Positions 10,087 to 18,945 of a DNA stretch of 64,000 bases are shown in pieces. The position numbers and the translations under genes are program-made. Source of the stretch: an uncultured Allobosea sp. (GTDB taxonomy: Bacteria; Pseudomonadota; Alphaproteobacteria; Rhizobiales; Beijerinckiaceae); assembly GCF_945957345.1 (NCBI RefSeq), contig NZ_CAMFKW010000021.1, positions 18,976 to 82,975 of the forward strand. Direction: 5' to 3'. Within the stretch, counting starts at the first letter, position 1. Every line of letters begins with the position of its first letter. The notes beneath the pieces were generated by a model. The model did not search any database, was not told the DNA's origin, and saw only the letters and a list, made by a program, of their open reading frames with translations.

Positions 10087-10944
10087 TCAGCTCTTCCGCC
10101 CGCCCCAGCTCGCCACCAGAGCCCCCACGACGATCAGCGCGCAGGAGGCCGCAAGCAGCCCGCTTGCCGGGGCGTAGCCGAACAGAACGAGGACCAGCGT
10201 CGAGAGCACCGGCGCGGCATAGGAGGCGACCCCGAGCAGCGCGACGTCGCCCTGCTTCATGCCGATATCCCAGACGACGAAGGCGAGCCCGATCGAGCCG
10301 AGTCCGAGCCCGAGCACGCCGCTCCATTCGATCGCCGTCAGCGACCAGAGCGTGGTCTCGAAGGCGAAATGACAGGCGAGGGCCGGCACGGCGCAACCCA
10401 GCATGGTCACGCAAAGGCTTTCCGAGGGCACATTGGCGAAGCGGCGCGAGGCCACCGAATAGCTCGCCCAGACGAAGGCGCCGAGCGCGGCCAGGACATG
10501 CCCGAGTGCGAGCCCGTCGCCGCTTCCAAGCCCGCCGGAGACCAGCAGGCCTGTCGCCACCAATCCGATCAGCGCGCCGACGAGGTGGCGAGGCTTGAGG
10601 CCGCCGCCCGGCAGCAGCGCTGCGAAGAGCACGATCAGCAGCGGCCAGAGATAATGGATAAGGTTCGCCTCAGCCGGCGGGGCCGTTTTCACCGCAGCAT
10701 AATAAAGCGCGGTGTCGCCGAACGGGCCGTAGAGCCCAAGCGCGAAGGAAGCCGGCGTCGGCCGGATGCGCGAGAGCTGCCCGCGCAAAGCCGTGATCGC
10801 GAGGATCAGCAGTCCCCCGATGACGAAGGTCATGGCGACGAGCTGGAAGGGCGGTACGCGGCCCGACATCGCCGTGAACAGCGCCAGCGTCGACCAGAGC
10901 AGGATGGCGCAGAAGCCGATGAGAGTCGCGGTGCGGGGGGTCAT
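10087..10944 (-). CDS. EamA/DMT family transporter (YddG-like)
   Basis: ~10 hydrophobic segments, MTPRTATLIGFCAILLWSTLALFTAMSGRVPPFQL; start at 10944. Confidence 0.82.
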   Translation of the reverse strand: MTPRTATLIGFCAILLWSTLALFTAMSGRVPPFQLVAMTFVIGGLLILAITALRGQLSRIRPTPASFALGLYGPFGDTALYYAAVKTAPPAEANLIHYLWPLLIVLFAALLPGGGLKPRHLVGALIGLVATGLLVSGGLGSGDGLALGHVLAALGAFVWASYSVASRRFANVPSESLCVTMLGCAVPALACHFAFETTLWSLTAIEWSGVLGLGLGSIGLAFVVWDIGMKQGDVALLGVASYAAPVLSTLVLVLFGYAPASGLLAASCALIVVGALVASWGGRKS

Positions 10945-11119
10945 GAGGCGGGGCCGGGCGTGAAGACCGCGCGGCGATAGCAGGTTTCGGGGGGCTTGCC
11001 GATGGGTGGTGTCAGGGTCAATGGACGGGGGTGCTGCGCCGCAACCCAGCCTTGCAGCCATGGGCGTCATGCTTTCGGCCCCGTTGACCGCGCGCAAAAG
11101 GCGGCTCATTGCCTGTTTT

Positions 11120-12322
11120 ATGACCACGATCCCGCTGCAATCCGTCGCTCGCCGCCCGCTGATGCCGGTTCTGGCGGCGCTCAGCGTCGCACATCTGCTG
11201 AACGACCTCGTCCAGTCGATGATCCCGGCGCTCTATCCGCTGTTCAAGGAGAACTATCAGCTCGATTTCGTGCAGATCGGCCTGATCACGCTCGCCTTCC
11301 AGGTGACCTCCTCGCTGCTGCAGCCGATCCTCGGCTTCGTCACCGACCGAAAGCCCTGGCCCTATGCGATGGTCGCCGGCATGTGCTCGACGCTGGCGGG
11401 CCTCCTGATGCTCTCCTTTGCCCATAGCTATGCGATGGTCCTGCTTGCAGCGGGCCTGATCGGCCTGGGCTCGGCGGTGTTCCACCCGGAGGCGACGCGG
11501 ATGGCGCGCCATGCCGCGGCCGGCCGCCAGGGTCTGGCGCAGGGCGTGTTCCAGGTCGGCGGCCATATCGGCTATTCGGTCGGCCCGCTGCTGGCGGCGG
11601 CGGTGGTGATGCCGCGCGGGCAGGCCAGCCTGTCCTGGTTCTCCGGCGTCGTGCTGATCGCAATGCTGGTGATGGGCTGGCTCGGCGCGCGCTATTCCGC
11701 GATGCGGCGCGAGCAGAAATCGTCCTCGGCCCATGTCGAGGAAAGCGCGAGCCACGGCCTGCCGCATGGGCGCGTGCTGCTGGCGATGGCCGTGCTGGTG
11801 ATGCTGCTGATCTCGAAGAACGGCTACACGGCGGCCTTCACCTCCTATTACACCTTCTATCTGATCGAGCGTTTCGGCATCGAGATCCAGCTCTCGCAGA
11901 TCATGCTGTTCCTCTATCTCGTCGTCGGCGCGATCGGCGTGATCGTCGGCGGCATGATCGGCGACAAGATCGGCCGCGACCGGGTGATCTGGCTGTCGAT
12001 CCTGGGCTCGCTGCCTTTCGCGCTGCTCTTGCCCCATGCCGACCTGTTCTGGACCGGCGTGCTCAGCATCATCGTCAGCTTCATCATGTCGAGCGCCTTC
12101 TCGGCCATCCTGATCTACGCGATCGATCTCGTGCCGCATCGGGTCGGCCTCGTCGGCGGGCTGTTCTACGGCCTGTCCTTCGGGCTCGGCGGCGTCGCGG
12201 CGGCGGGCATCGGCCTGCTCGCCGACAAGATCGGAATCATCGAGGTGTTCAAGATCTGCGCGTGGCTGCCGGCCTTCGGCCTTCTGACCTTCCTGCTGCC
12301 GAAGGGCGGACGGCAGAGCTGA
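11120..12322 (+). CDS. MFS transporter, fosmidomycin resistance (Fsr)-like
   Basis: LLNDLVQSMIPALYPLFKENYQLDFVQIGLITLAFQVTSSLLQPILGFVTDR, GSAVFHPEATRMA, GVFQVGGHIGYSVGPLL. Confidence 0.88.
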   Translation: MTTIPLQSVARRPLMPVLAALSVAHLLNDLVQSMIPALYPLFKENYQLDFVQIGLITLAFQVTSSLLQPILGFVTDRKPWPYAMVAGMCSTLAGLLMLSFAHSYAMVLLAAGLIGLGSAVFHPEATRMARHAAAGRQGLAQGVFQVGGHIGYSVGPLLAAAVVMPRGQASLSWFSGVVLIAMLVMGWLGARYSAMRREQKSSSAHVEESASHGLPHGRVLLAMAVLVMLLISKNGYTAAFTSYYTFYLIERFGIEIQLSQIMLFLYLVVGAIGVIVGGMIGDKIGRDRVIWLSILGSLPFALLLPHADLFWTGVLSIIVSFIMSSAFSAILIYAIDLVPHRVGLVGGLFYGLSFGLGGVAAAGIGLLADKIGIIEVFKICAWLPAFGLLTFLLPKGGRQS

Positions 12323-12439
12323 GATGTGCTGCATGTCGCGCCTCCCAGCCGCCATGGCGTTGCGCGTCGGGTTTCCGCCGAGGCGGCCGAGCGCAGCGAT
12401 GAGGCCGGGGAGGCTCCGAGGTGGAGTCGTCGGCAGTTC

Positions 12440-12859
12440 TCAGATCGTCGGAGGGTAGACGACCTCGCCATCTTCCTTCGTGAAGGAGGTGGGGCGACGT
12501 TCGAGAAGAGCGAATACCGCTTCCGAAGGGCGCGCCAGTGTCACGCCCTTTGGCGTTACGACGATTGGACGGTTCACGAGGATAGGCTCGGCGAGCATCG
12601 CGTCCAGGATCGTCTCGTCGTCGATTGCGGGATCGAGCAGGCCGAACTCGGCGGCAGGGGTGCCTTTTTCGCGCAGGATGTCGCGCGGGCGGGCGCTCAT
12701 TGCACCGAGAAGCTGTCGCAACTGCTCCCGCTGCCAGCCGACTTCAAGATAGTGGACGACACGCGGCTCGTAACCGGCGGCTCGGATCATCGCGAGTGCA
12801 TTGCGGGATGTCCCACAGGCGAGATTGTGGAAAATGGTGATCGGAAAACCGGCGGTCAT
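12440..12859 (-). CDS. arsC: Arsenate reductase (glutaredoxin type)
   Basis: FHNLACGTSRNAL active site, PILVNRPIVVTPKGVTLARPSEAV; ATGA overlap with upstream aquaporin gene. Confidence 0.92.
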   Translation of the reverse strand: MTAGFPITIFHNLACGTSRNALAMIRAAGYEPRVVHYLEVGWQREQLRQLLGAMSARPRDILREKGTPAAEFGLLDPAIDDETILDAMLAEPILVNRPIVVTPKGVTLARPSEAVFALLERRPTSFTKEDGEVVYPPTI

Positions 12860-13554
12860 GAGCTTGCACTGTCGTTGAGGAGCCACTGGAAGACGCACGA
12901 GGCAGCGGCGGCGCCAGCCAGCTGTGCCACCAGAAAGATCGGCACGGATGCCGGGGCGATGCCGGCGAAGCTGTCGGACAGGCTGCGTGCCAGAGTGACG
13001 GCGGGATTGGCGAACGATGTCGAGGCCGTGAACCAGTATGCGGCCGTGATGTAGAGGCCTACGATCGACGGCACGGCCTGTGGCCGGACGCGCATCGTGC
13101 CGATAATGGCGGCGACCAGACCGAAGGTCGCGGTGAATTCCGACAATGCCTGGCCGGGCCCGTCGCGCAGCTTGCCCGAAACCTGCAAAAGCGGCTCGGC
13201 AAACATGGCATGTGCAAGCCAAACCCCGAGAATGGCGCCGGCGATCTGGATCGCGACATAGGCGCAGGCCGTCGATCGAGGCAAATCCTGGCGGAGGGCT
13301 GCGACCAGAGTGACGGCCGGGTTGAAATGCGCTCCGGAAACCGGGCCGAAGATCGTCACGAGCACAACCAGGCCGGCGCCGGTCGCAAGCGTGTTGCCCA
13401 TCAGGGCAATCGCCGTGTTCCCTCCGGCCAGCCGTTCGGCCATGATGCCGGAGCCGACGACAATGGCGAGCAGCGCCATCGTTCCAAGCCCCTCCGCGAT
13501 CAGGCGGCGGGCCAAGGCCGTGTCGAGAGCGGTGCGTATCACCGCAAGCATCAC
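12856..13554 (-). CDS. aqpS: MIP/aquaglyceroporin family channel (AqpS-like)
   Basis: Two NPA motifs (HFNPAVTL, FANPAVTLARSLSDSF); sits between arsR and arsC in one translationally coupled operon. Confidence 0.88.
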   Translation of the reverse strand: MMLAVIRTALDTALARRLIAEGLGTMALLAIVVGSGIMAERLAGGNTAIALMGNTLATGAGLVVLVTIFGPVSGAHFNPAVTLVAALRQDLPRSTACAYVAIQIAGAILGVWLAHAMFAEPLLQVSGKLRDGPGQALSEFTATFGLVAAIIGTMRVRPQAVPSIVGLYITAAYWFTASTSFANPAVTLARSLSDSFAGIAPASVPIFLVAQLAGAAAASCVFQWLLNDSASS

Positions 13555-13916
13555 GACGAGGCCGAGTTGCTGCTATCGAAGCAGTGCACTGCCTGGGAGA
13601 GCCTTTCGGCGAGCGGGCGGCAAATCTCGGGCGAGCCGTCGCAGCAATCGTCGAGGAGATAGCCGAGCAGCCGTGCCATCTCGTCGTATCGGGCCGTGTA
13701 GACGATCGAGCGACCCTCGCGCCGGGACACGATCAAGCCAGCATTGCTGAGCAGGTTCAGATTGGCGGAGAGGCTGCTCGGCGGCACGGAAAGACGCTGT
13801 GCTATCACACCGGCGGCGAGACCCTCGGGACCAGCCTGGACGAGCATGCGGAAAACAGTCAGGCGCCCGGCATGAGCGAGCGCCGCGAGGCTGGTGACGG
13901 CGGATGAGATTTCCAT
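13551..13916 (-). CDS. arsR: ArsR-family transcriptional regulator
   Basis: winged-helix ALAHAGRLTVFRMLVQAG...LSVPPSSLSANLNLLSNAGLIVSRREGRSIVY and C-terminal DDCCDGSPEIC cysteines. Confidence 0.92.
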   Translation of the reverse strand: MEISSAVTSLAALAHAGRLTVFRMLVQAGPEGLAAGVIAQRLSVPPSSLSANLNLLSNAGLIVSRREGRSIVYTARYDEMARLLGYLLDDCCDGSPEICRPLAERLSQAVHCFDSSNSASS

Positions 13917-13935
13917 ATTTCGACGATATATGAAA
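13914..13935. promoter_or_regulatory. Candidate ArsR operator
   Basis: CATATTTCGACGATATATG / ATTTC-N10-GAAAT imperfect palindrome immediately upstream of and overlapping the arsR start. Confidence 0.4.
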
Positions 13936-14066
13936 TCTGGAAATGAGCAATAGCCGCGTGAGCTGCAGGTGCCTCAAGCTGTGCTGCGATCGATCGGTTC
14001 GCAGACTCTTGAGGAAGCGATCGCGAAGCGGGACACTCGCGCGGGCAGCCCGCTTCGCGGTGGGCG

Positions 14067-14792
14067 TCAGACCATGTTCTGGCCGCCATTGGCGGAGAGG
14101 GTCGAGCCAGTGATGAAGCCGGCATCGTCGCTGGCGAGGAACACCACGGCGCGCGCGATCTCCTCCGGCTCGCCGAGGCGGCCGACCGGGATATGCGGCA
14201 GGATCGATTTCTCGATCACGGCCGGATCGATCGCCTTGACCATCTCGGTCGCGATATAGCCGGGGCAGATCGCGTTGACCGTGATGCCGGCGCGCGCGCC
14301 TTCCTGGGCCAGCGCCTTGACGAAGCCGATATCGCCGGCCTTGGCGGCGGAATAGTTCACCTGGCCCATCTGGCCCTTCTGGCCGTTGATCGAGGAGATG
14401 CAGATGACGCGGCCGAACTTGCGGGCGCGCATGCCTTCCCAGACCGGGCGGGTCATGTTGAACAGCGAGTTCAGGTTGGTGTTGATCACCGCGTTCCACT
14501 GATCCTTGGTCATCTTGTGGAACATGCCGTCGCGGGTGATGCCGGCATTGTTGACGAGCACGTCGACCGGCCCGAGATCGGCCTCGACCTTGGCGATGCC
14601 GGCGACGCAGGAATCATAGTCCGAGACGTCCCATTTATAGGTCTTGATGCCGGTCTCGGCCGTGAATTTGGCCGCAGCCTCGTCATTGCCGGCATAGCTC
14701 GCGGCGACGCTGTAGCCGGCCGCCTTCAGACCCTTCGAGATCGCTTCGCCGATACCGCGCGAGCCCCCCGTAACCAATGCCACCTTCGCCAT
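14067..14792 (-). CDS. phaB: Acetoacetyl-CoA reductase
   Basis: SDR fold VTGGSRGIGEAISKGL, NNAGITRDGMFHKM, YSAAKAGDIGF; next to phaA. Confidence 0.94.
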   Translation of the reverse strand: MAKVALVTGGSRGIGEAISKGLKAAGYSVAASYAGNDEAAAKFTAETGIKTYKWDVSDYDSCVAGIAKVEADLGPVDVLVNNAGITRDGMFHKMTKDQWNAVINTNLNSLFNMTRPVWEGMRARKFGRVICISSINGQKGQMGQVNYSAAKAGDIGFVKALAQEGARAGITVNAICPGYIATEMVKAIDPAVIEKSILPHIPVGRLGEPEEIARAVVFLASDDAGFITGSTLSANGGQNMV

Positions 14793-14835
14793 AGGCCATT
14801 CTCCCTTTTCGTGAGCGTCTTCCGGCTTGCCGCCG

Positions 14836-15051
14836 TTATTGTTCAGACAGTTTGAGAGTGGGCGCGTAATCCGCGTCCACGTCCTTGATGATGGCCTGGC
14901 CACAGATGACCTGGCCCTTGACCGCGTCGAAGGTCAGGGTGGGCTGGCCGTAGAGCGACCAGCCGAGGCTCAGCGCTTCGGAAACCCGATGACAGAAGGA
15001 AGCGTCATCGGGGCCGGTGAGATAGCGGTAGAGCGTCGTGCGCTTCGCCAT
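14836..15051 (-). CDS. DUF1737-like small protein
   Basis: 71 aa MAKRTTLYRYLTGPDDASFCHRVSEALSLGWSLYGQPTLTFD between phaA and phaB, same strand. Confidence 0.8.
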   Translation of the reverse strand: MAKRTTLYRYLTGPDDASFCHRVSEALSLGWSLYGQPTLTFDAVKGQVICGQAIIKDVDADYAPTLKLSEQ

Positions 15052-15070
15052 GAGGTGACGGTGCTTCTTC

Positions 15071-16249
15071 TCAGCGCTCCACGGCCATGGCGACGCCCAT
15101 GCCGCCGCCGATGCAGAGCGTGGCGAGGCCCTTCTTGGCGTCGCGCTTGGCCATCTCGTGCAGCAGCGTCACCAGCACGCGGGCGCCGGACGCGCCGATC
15201 GGATGGCCGATCGCGATCGCGCCGCCATTGACGTTGACGATATCAGGGTTCCAGCCGAGGTCCTTGTTGACCGCCAGCGCCTGCGCCGCGAAGGCCTCGT
15301 TGGCCTCGACGAGATCGAGATCGCCGACCTTCCAGCCGGCCTTCTCGAGCGCCTTGCGGGTCGAGGGGATCGGGCCGGTGCCCATGATCGCGGGGTCGAC
15401 GCCGGCCGTCGCCCAGGAGGCGATGCGGGCGAGCGGGGTCAGGCCGCGGCGGGCCGCTTCCTTGGCGGTCATGATGACGAGCGCGGCGGCGCCGTCATTG
15501 AGGCCCGACGCGTTGCCGGCCGTCACCGTGCCGTCCTTCGAGAAGGCCGGCTTGAGCTTGGCCATGGCCTCGATCGTGGCGCCATGGCGCGGATACTCGT
15601 CGCTGTCGACGACGATGTCGCCCTTGCGAGAGGAGATGGTGACCGGCGCGATCTCGTCCTTGAACTTGCCGGCCTTCTGGGCGGCCTCGGCCTTGTTCTG
15701 CGAGGCGACGGCGAAGCGGTCCTGCTCCTCGCGGCTGATCTGGTACTTGGTCGCGACGTTCTCGGCGGTCGTGCCCATGTGGTAGCCGTGGAAGGCGTCC
15801 CAGAGGCCGTCCTTGATCATGGTGTCGACGAACTTGACGTCGCCCATCTTGGTGCCGGCGCGCATATAGGAGGCATGCGGGGCGAGCGACATCGATTCCA
15901 TGCCGCCGGCGACGATGACATTGGCATCGCCATTGGCGATCTGCTGCAGGCCGATCGCGACGGTGCGCAGGCCCGAGCCGCAGAGCTGGTTCAGGCCCCA
16001 GGCAGTCTTCTCCTGCGGGATGCCGGCAGCCATCGCGGCCTGGCGGGCCGGGTTCTGGCCCTGGCCGGCGGCGAGCACCTGGCCCATCACCAGTTCGTCG
16101 ACTTCGGCGGCCTCGACCTTGGCGCGGCGCAGCGCTTCCTTGATCGCGACGGCGGCGAGATCATGGGCGGGAGTATTGGCAAAAGCGCCGTTGAAGGCGC
16201 CGACCGCCGTGCGGGCCGCGCCGACGATCACGATATCCGAATCTGCCAT
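15071..16249 (-). CDS. phaA: Acetyl-CoA C-acetyltransferase
   Basis: [47 protein letters not shown]. Confidence 0.96.
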   Translation of the reverse strand: MADSDIVIVGAARTAVGAFNGAFANTPAHDLAAVAIKEALRRAKVEAAEVDELVMGQVLAAGQGQNPARQAAMAAGIPQEKTAWGLNQLCGSGLRTVAIGLQQIANGDANVIVAGGMESMSLAPHASYMRAGTKMGDVKFVDTMIKDGLWDAFHGYHMGTTAENVATKYQISREEQDRFAVASQNKAEAAQKAGKFKDEIAPVTISSRKGDIVVDSDEYPRHGATIEAMAKLKPAFSKDGTVTAGNASGLNDGAAALVIMTAKEAARRGLTPLARIASWATAGVDPAIMGTGPIPSTRKALEKAGWKVGDLDLVEANEAFAAQALAVNKDLGWNPDIVNVNGGAIAIGHPIGASGARVLVTLLHEMAKRDAKKGLATLCIGGGMGVAMAVER

Positions 16250-16551
16250 GAGAGGGTTCCTCGCTTGTTGTTGCGGCCGCACCGCTCCCGCCGGCGCAAC
16301 CGTTCCCCACCACCTTCGAAGCCTGCTGCGACCGCGTCAAGACGGGCAAGCGGTGAAATCGTGCGGGGCATCGCCGCTGGAATGACGTAACGGAGGGTAC
16401 ATCCTTGTGGTTGCAGGGCTTCGGCGATTTTTGCCGCATTCGCTCAAAGAGCTTGCGGTGCAGCACCGACAGGCTATCGTCGCGGGATGGGAGACCGTTT
16501 CGCCGAGCACGCTGGAACCACCTGCGGCCGCGGATCAACGTCAAGCGGGAC

Positions 16552-17157
16552 ATGATGGCCAGCGACAAAGAACCGACCGTCATCAAGAAATATGCCAATC
16601 GGCGTCTCTATCATACGGGCACCAGTTCCTATGTGACCTTGGAGGACCTCGCCGGGCTCGTCCGCTCGGGCGAGGATTTCGTGGTCTATGATGCGAAGTC
16701 CGGTGAGGACATCACGCGCTCGGTGTTGGCGCAGATCATCTTCGACGAGGAGGCCAAGGACGGGCAGAACCTGCTGCCGATTGCGTTCCTGCGCCAGCTC
16801 ATCCGCTTCTACGGCGACAGTATGCAGGCGCTGGTGCCGCGCTATCTGGAGTTCTCGATGGAGAACCTCACGCAGGAGCAGAGCAAGTTCCGCGAGCAGA
16901 TGAGCAAGGCCTTCAGCGGCTCGGCCTTCGGCGGCAACGCGCTCGACGCCATCCAGGCGCAGACGCGGGCGAACATGCAGATGTTCCAGGAGGCCTTCCG
17001 GCTGTTCAATCCGTTTACCGCTGTGGCGCAGGCCAAGCAGGAAGCGGCTGCCGGCACGAAGCCCGCGGCGGAAGCCGGCAGCGGCGAGCTCGGCGACCTC
17101 AAGCGCGAGCTCAACGAGATGCGCGAGCGGCTCGACAAGCTTTCGCGTACGCGCTGA
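16552..17157 (+). CDS. phaR: Polyhydroxyalkanoate synthesis repressor PhaR
   Basis: VIKKYANRRLYHTGTSSYVTLEDLAGLVRSGEDFVVYDAKSGEDITRSVLAQIIFDEE; start 16552 or 16555. Confidence 0.93.
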   Translation: MMASDKEPTVIKKYANRRLYHTGTSSYVTLEDLAGLVRSGEDFVVYDAKSGEDITRSVLAQIIFDEEAKDGQNLLPIAFLRQLIRFYGDSMQALVPRYLEFSMENLTQEQSKFREQMSKAFSGSAFGGNALDAIQAQTRANMQMFQEAFRLFNPFTAVAQAKQEAAAGTKPAAEAGSGELGDLKRELNEMRERLDKLSRTR

Positions 17158-17175
17158 ATTTGGCCTGACGATTTG

Positions 17176-17209
17176 AGCCGCGCCCGAGGGATTCGGGCGC
17201 GGCTTTTTG
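17176..17209 (+). terminator. Intrinsic terminator downstream of phaR
   Basis: agccgcgcccga-gggat-tcgggcgcggct followed by TTTT. Confidence 0.85.
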
Positions 17210-17280
17210 TTGGGTTGGGGGCGATGCGAGCGTCGGGATTGGATTGATTGCAGCCATTCGTTTGGGCGCGAGGATTCGGC

Positions 17281-17667
17281 ATGCGCTTCCCCTCAATGGC
17301 GATCGACGGCTGGCAGCTACTTGATGGCGAAGAACACCATCAATGGGCTCCGGCAACATTCTCAATCCCAACGCGGCCAGAGTGAGAAGGATTGCGGGTC
17401 GGCGATTTCGCAAAGCTGATGTTTGAAATCGCGGTTGGGGATCGCGTCATCGTAGAGCGGATGTGGGTGCTCGTAACCGCTCGAAATGAGAGCGGCTATG
17501 TTGGCATTCTCGATAATGACCCGACTGAGATCGCTGAGAATGATGAGCTTTGGTCGGGAACCGAGCTTCCCTTTGCAGCCGCGAACGTCATTGCAATCAT
17601 GGAACGTAACGAAGGCAGTTTAGCTATGGCGGAGCTGCCGCCTAGAAGGAGCTGGCTTTCACGGTAA
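17281..17667 (+). pseudogene. DUF2314-like protein gene interrupted by an in-frame TGA at 17383-17385
   Basis: Hand translation from 17281: MRFPSMAIDGWQLLDGEEHHQWAPATFSIPTRPE* then, same frame, EGLRVGDFAKLMFEIAVGDRVIVERMWVLVTARNESGYVGILDNDPTEI...; both halves read as one family domain. Confidence 0.6.
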
Positions 17668-17937
17668 TCGAGCATCCCGGCCCACGTCCGCAACGGGCGG
17701 TCAGCAGACGCTCGCGAAAGGCAATCAGGCGCAGGCCTCGACCTCCACCGATCCCACTAGATGGGGGGGCTCGCCAATATCCGAATAACGCCTGCCCAGC
17801 ACACGCCCCCGCAATGCCTCGTCCATATGGATGAAGCGGCGCTGCGCAGTGTCGGCCATTCTCGCTTGCGCGGTGAGGGCGACCGGACGGCGCCTCTCCG
17901 CGCAGTGGCTGAAGCATTCTCAACCAAGGAGCTGCAT

Positions 17938-18873
17938 ATGCCGCATTTCGTCGGTATTCCGGCTACCAAGAACAGCCCGGGTCTCAGCAGCTTGGCCTTG
18001 AAGGACCCCTCGGGAAACGCCGCCATCGCGGTCTGGGCGGCCGACATGGATTGGTCCATTCAGCTGTGTCAGCCGGGCAATGCCTATGTGCCGATCGACA
18101 GCAGCCGTTTTCAATCGCCGCCGCCCTATAAGAAGGACGGAAATCTGCACGTCTACTTCATGCTGCGCGGATTGAAGGCCGGAGACAATATCGCGGCCTA
18201 TGACGCGGCCGGCCGGCCACAAACGGCAGCCTTGCCGATTACATTCGCTTCGACCGACCGTGCCTCGAACAATCTGGCGTCGCGGCCAAGCGCATTTTCG
18301 TCGAAGCTGATCCTGAACCCTGCGGGTGCAGAGCAGGCCGACCTCAAGACGACCGGCCAGGACTGGATCAACGGCATCGAGAAAGTGATCAAATACATCC
18401 TTGCCAACGAGATGGGCCGGTTGATCGTCAATTCCCTGCCGGGAAATGTCGATATCTTCCCCTTCTTGTCCGGAGAGCAGAACGCCAATTCGACCGTGCA
18501 GTTCTCGCCCAAGAACTTCTCCGGAAGCCTGGCGCCGGGCGCGCAGCCGAACGAGATCCTCTTTCATGAATTGTGCCATATCGCGGACGGCACGCTGGGA
18601 ACTTACGTCAAGTTAACGGATTCGGAGACGGGTCAGACTTTCCAATACGATAAGTTCGACTTCTTCTCGGTCAACGCGACCAACACGTATGCGTCCATGA
18701 GAGGCCGGCCCCTGCGGAAAGACCACTGGGGTTTTCAGGCCATGCCGGGAAAATTCAAGGACTCCGCCAAGTTCTGGGAGCTGGCGAAGCCGAATCTGGA
18801 CAAGCTCAGGGCGGCCAAGCCGATCCTGTACGGCCATGTCAGCGCCATCGACGCGCCGTGGAACCCGTTCTGA
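17938..18873 (+). CDS. Putative zinc metallopeptidase-like protein (HELCH motif)
   Basis: RBS aaggag before ATG 17938; NEILFHELCHIADG (HExxH) then FDFFSVNATNTYASMRGRPLRKDHWGFQAM. Confidence 0.6.
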   Translation: MPHFVGIPATKNSPGLSSLALKDPSGNAAIAVWAADMDWSIQLCQPGNAYVPIDSSRFQSPPPYKKDGNLHVYFMLRGLKAGDNIAAYDAAGRPQTAALPITFASTDRASNNLASRPSAFSSKLILNPAGAEQADLKTTGQDWINGIEKVIKYILANEMGRLIVNSLPGNVDIFPFLSGEQNANSTVQFSPKNFSGSLAPGAQPNEILFHELCHIADGTLGTYVKLTDSETGQTFQYDKFDFFSVNATNTYASMRGRPLRKDHWGFQAMPGKFKDSAKFWELAKPNLDKLRAAKPILYGHVSAIDAPWNPF

Positions 18874-18945
18874 GCCTGTGACCGCTGCCACCCGTCAGGG
18901 CGCGTTCTTCCGGCGCAGGCATCGGGGTCCTGCGCGGCGCCTGCC

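Noticed and set aside
15158-16390. 410-aa plus-strand ORF across phaA
   Set aside because: Antisense shadow of phaA.
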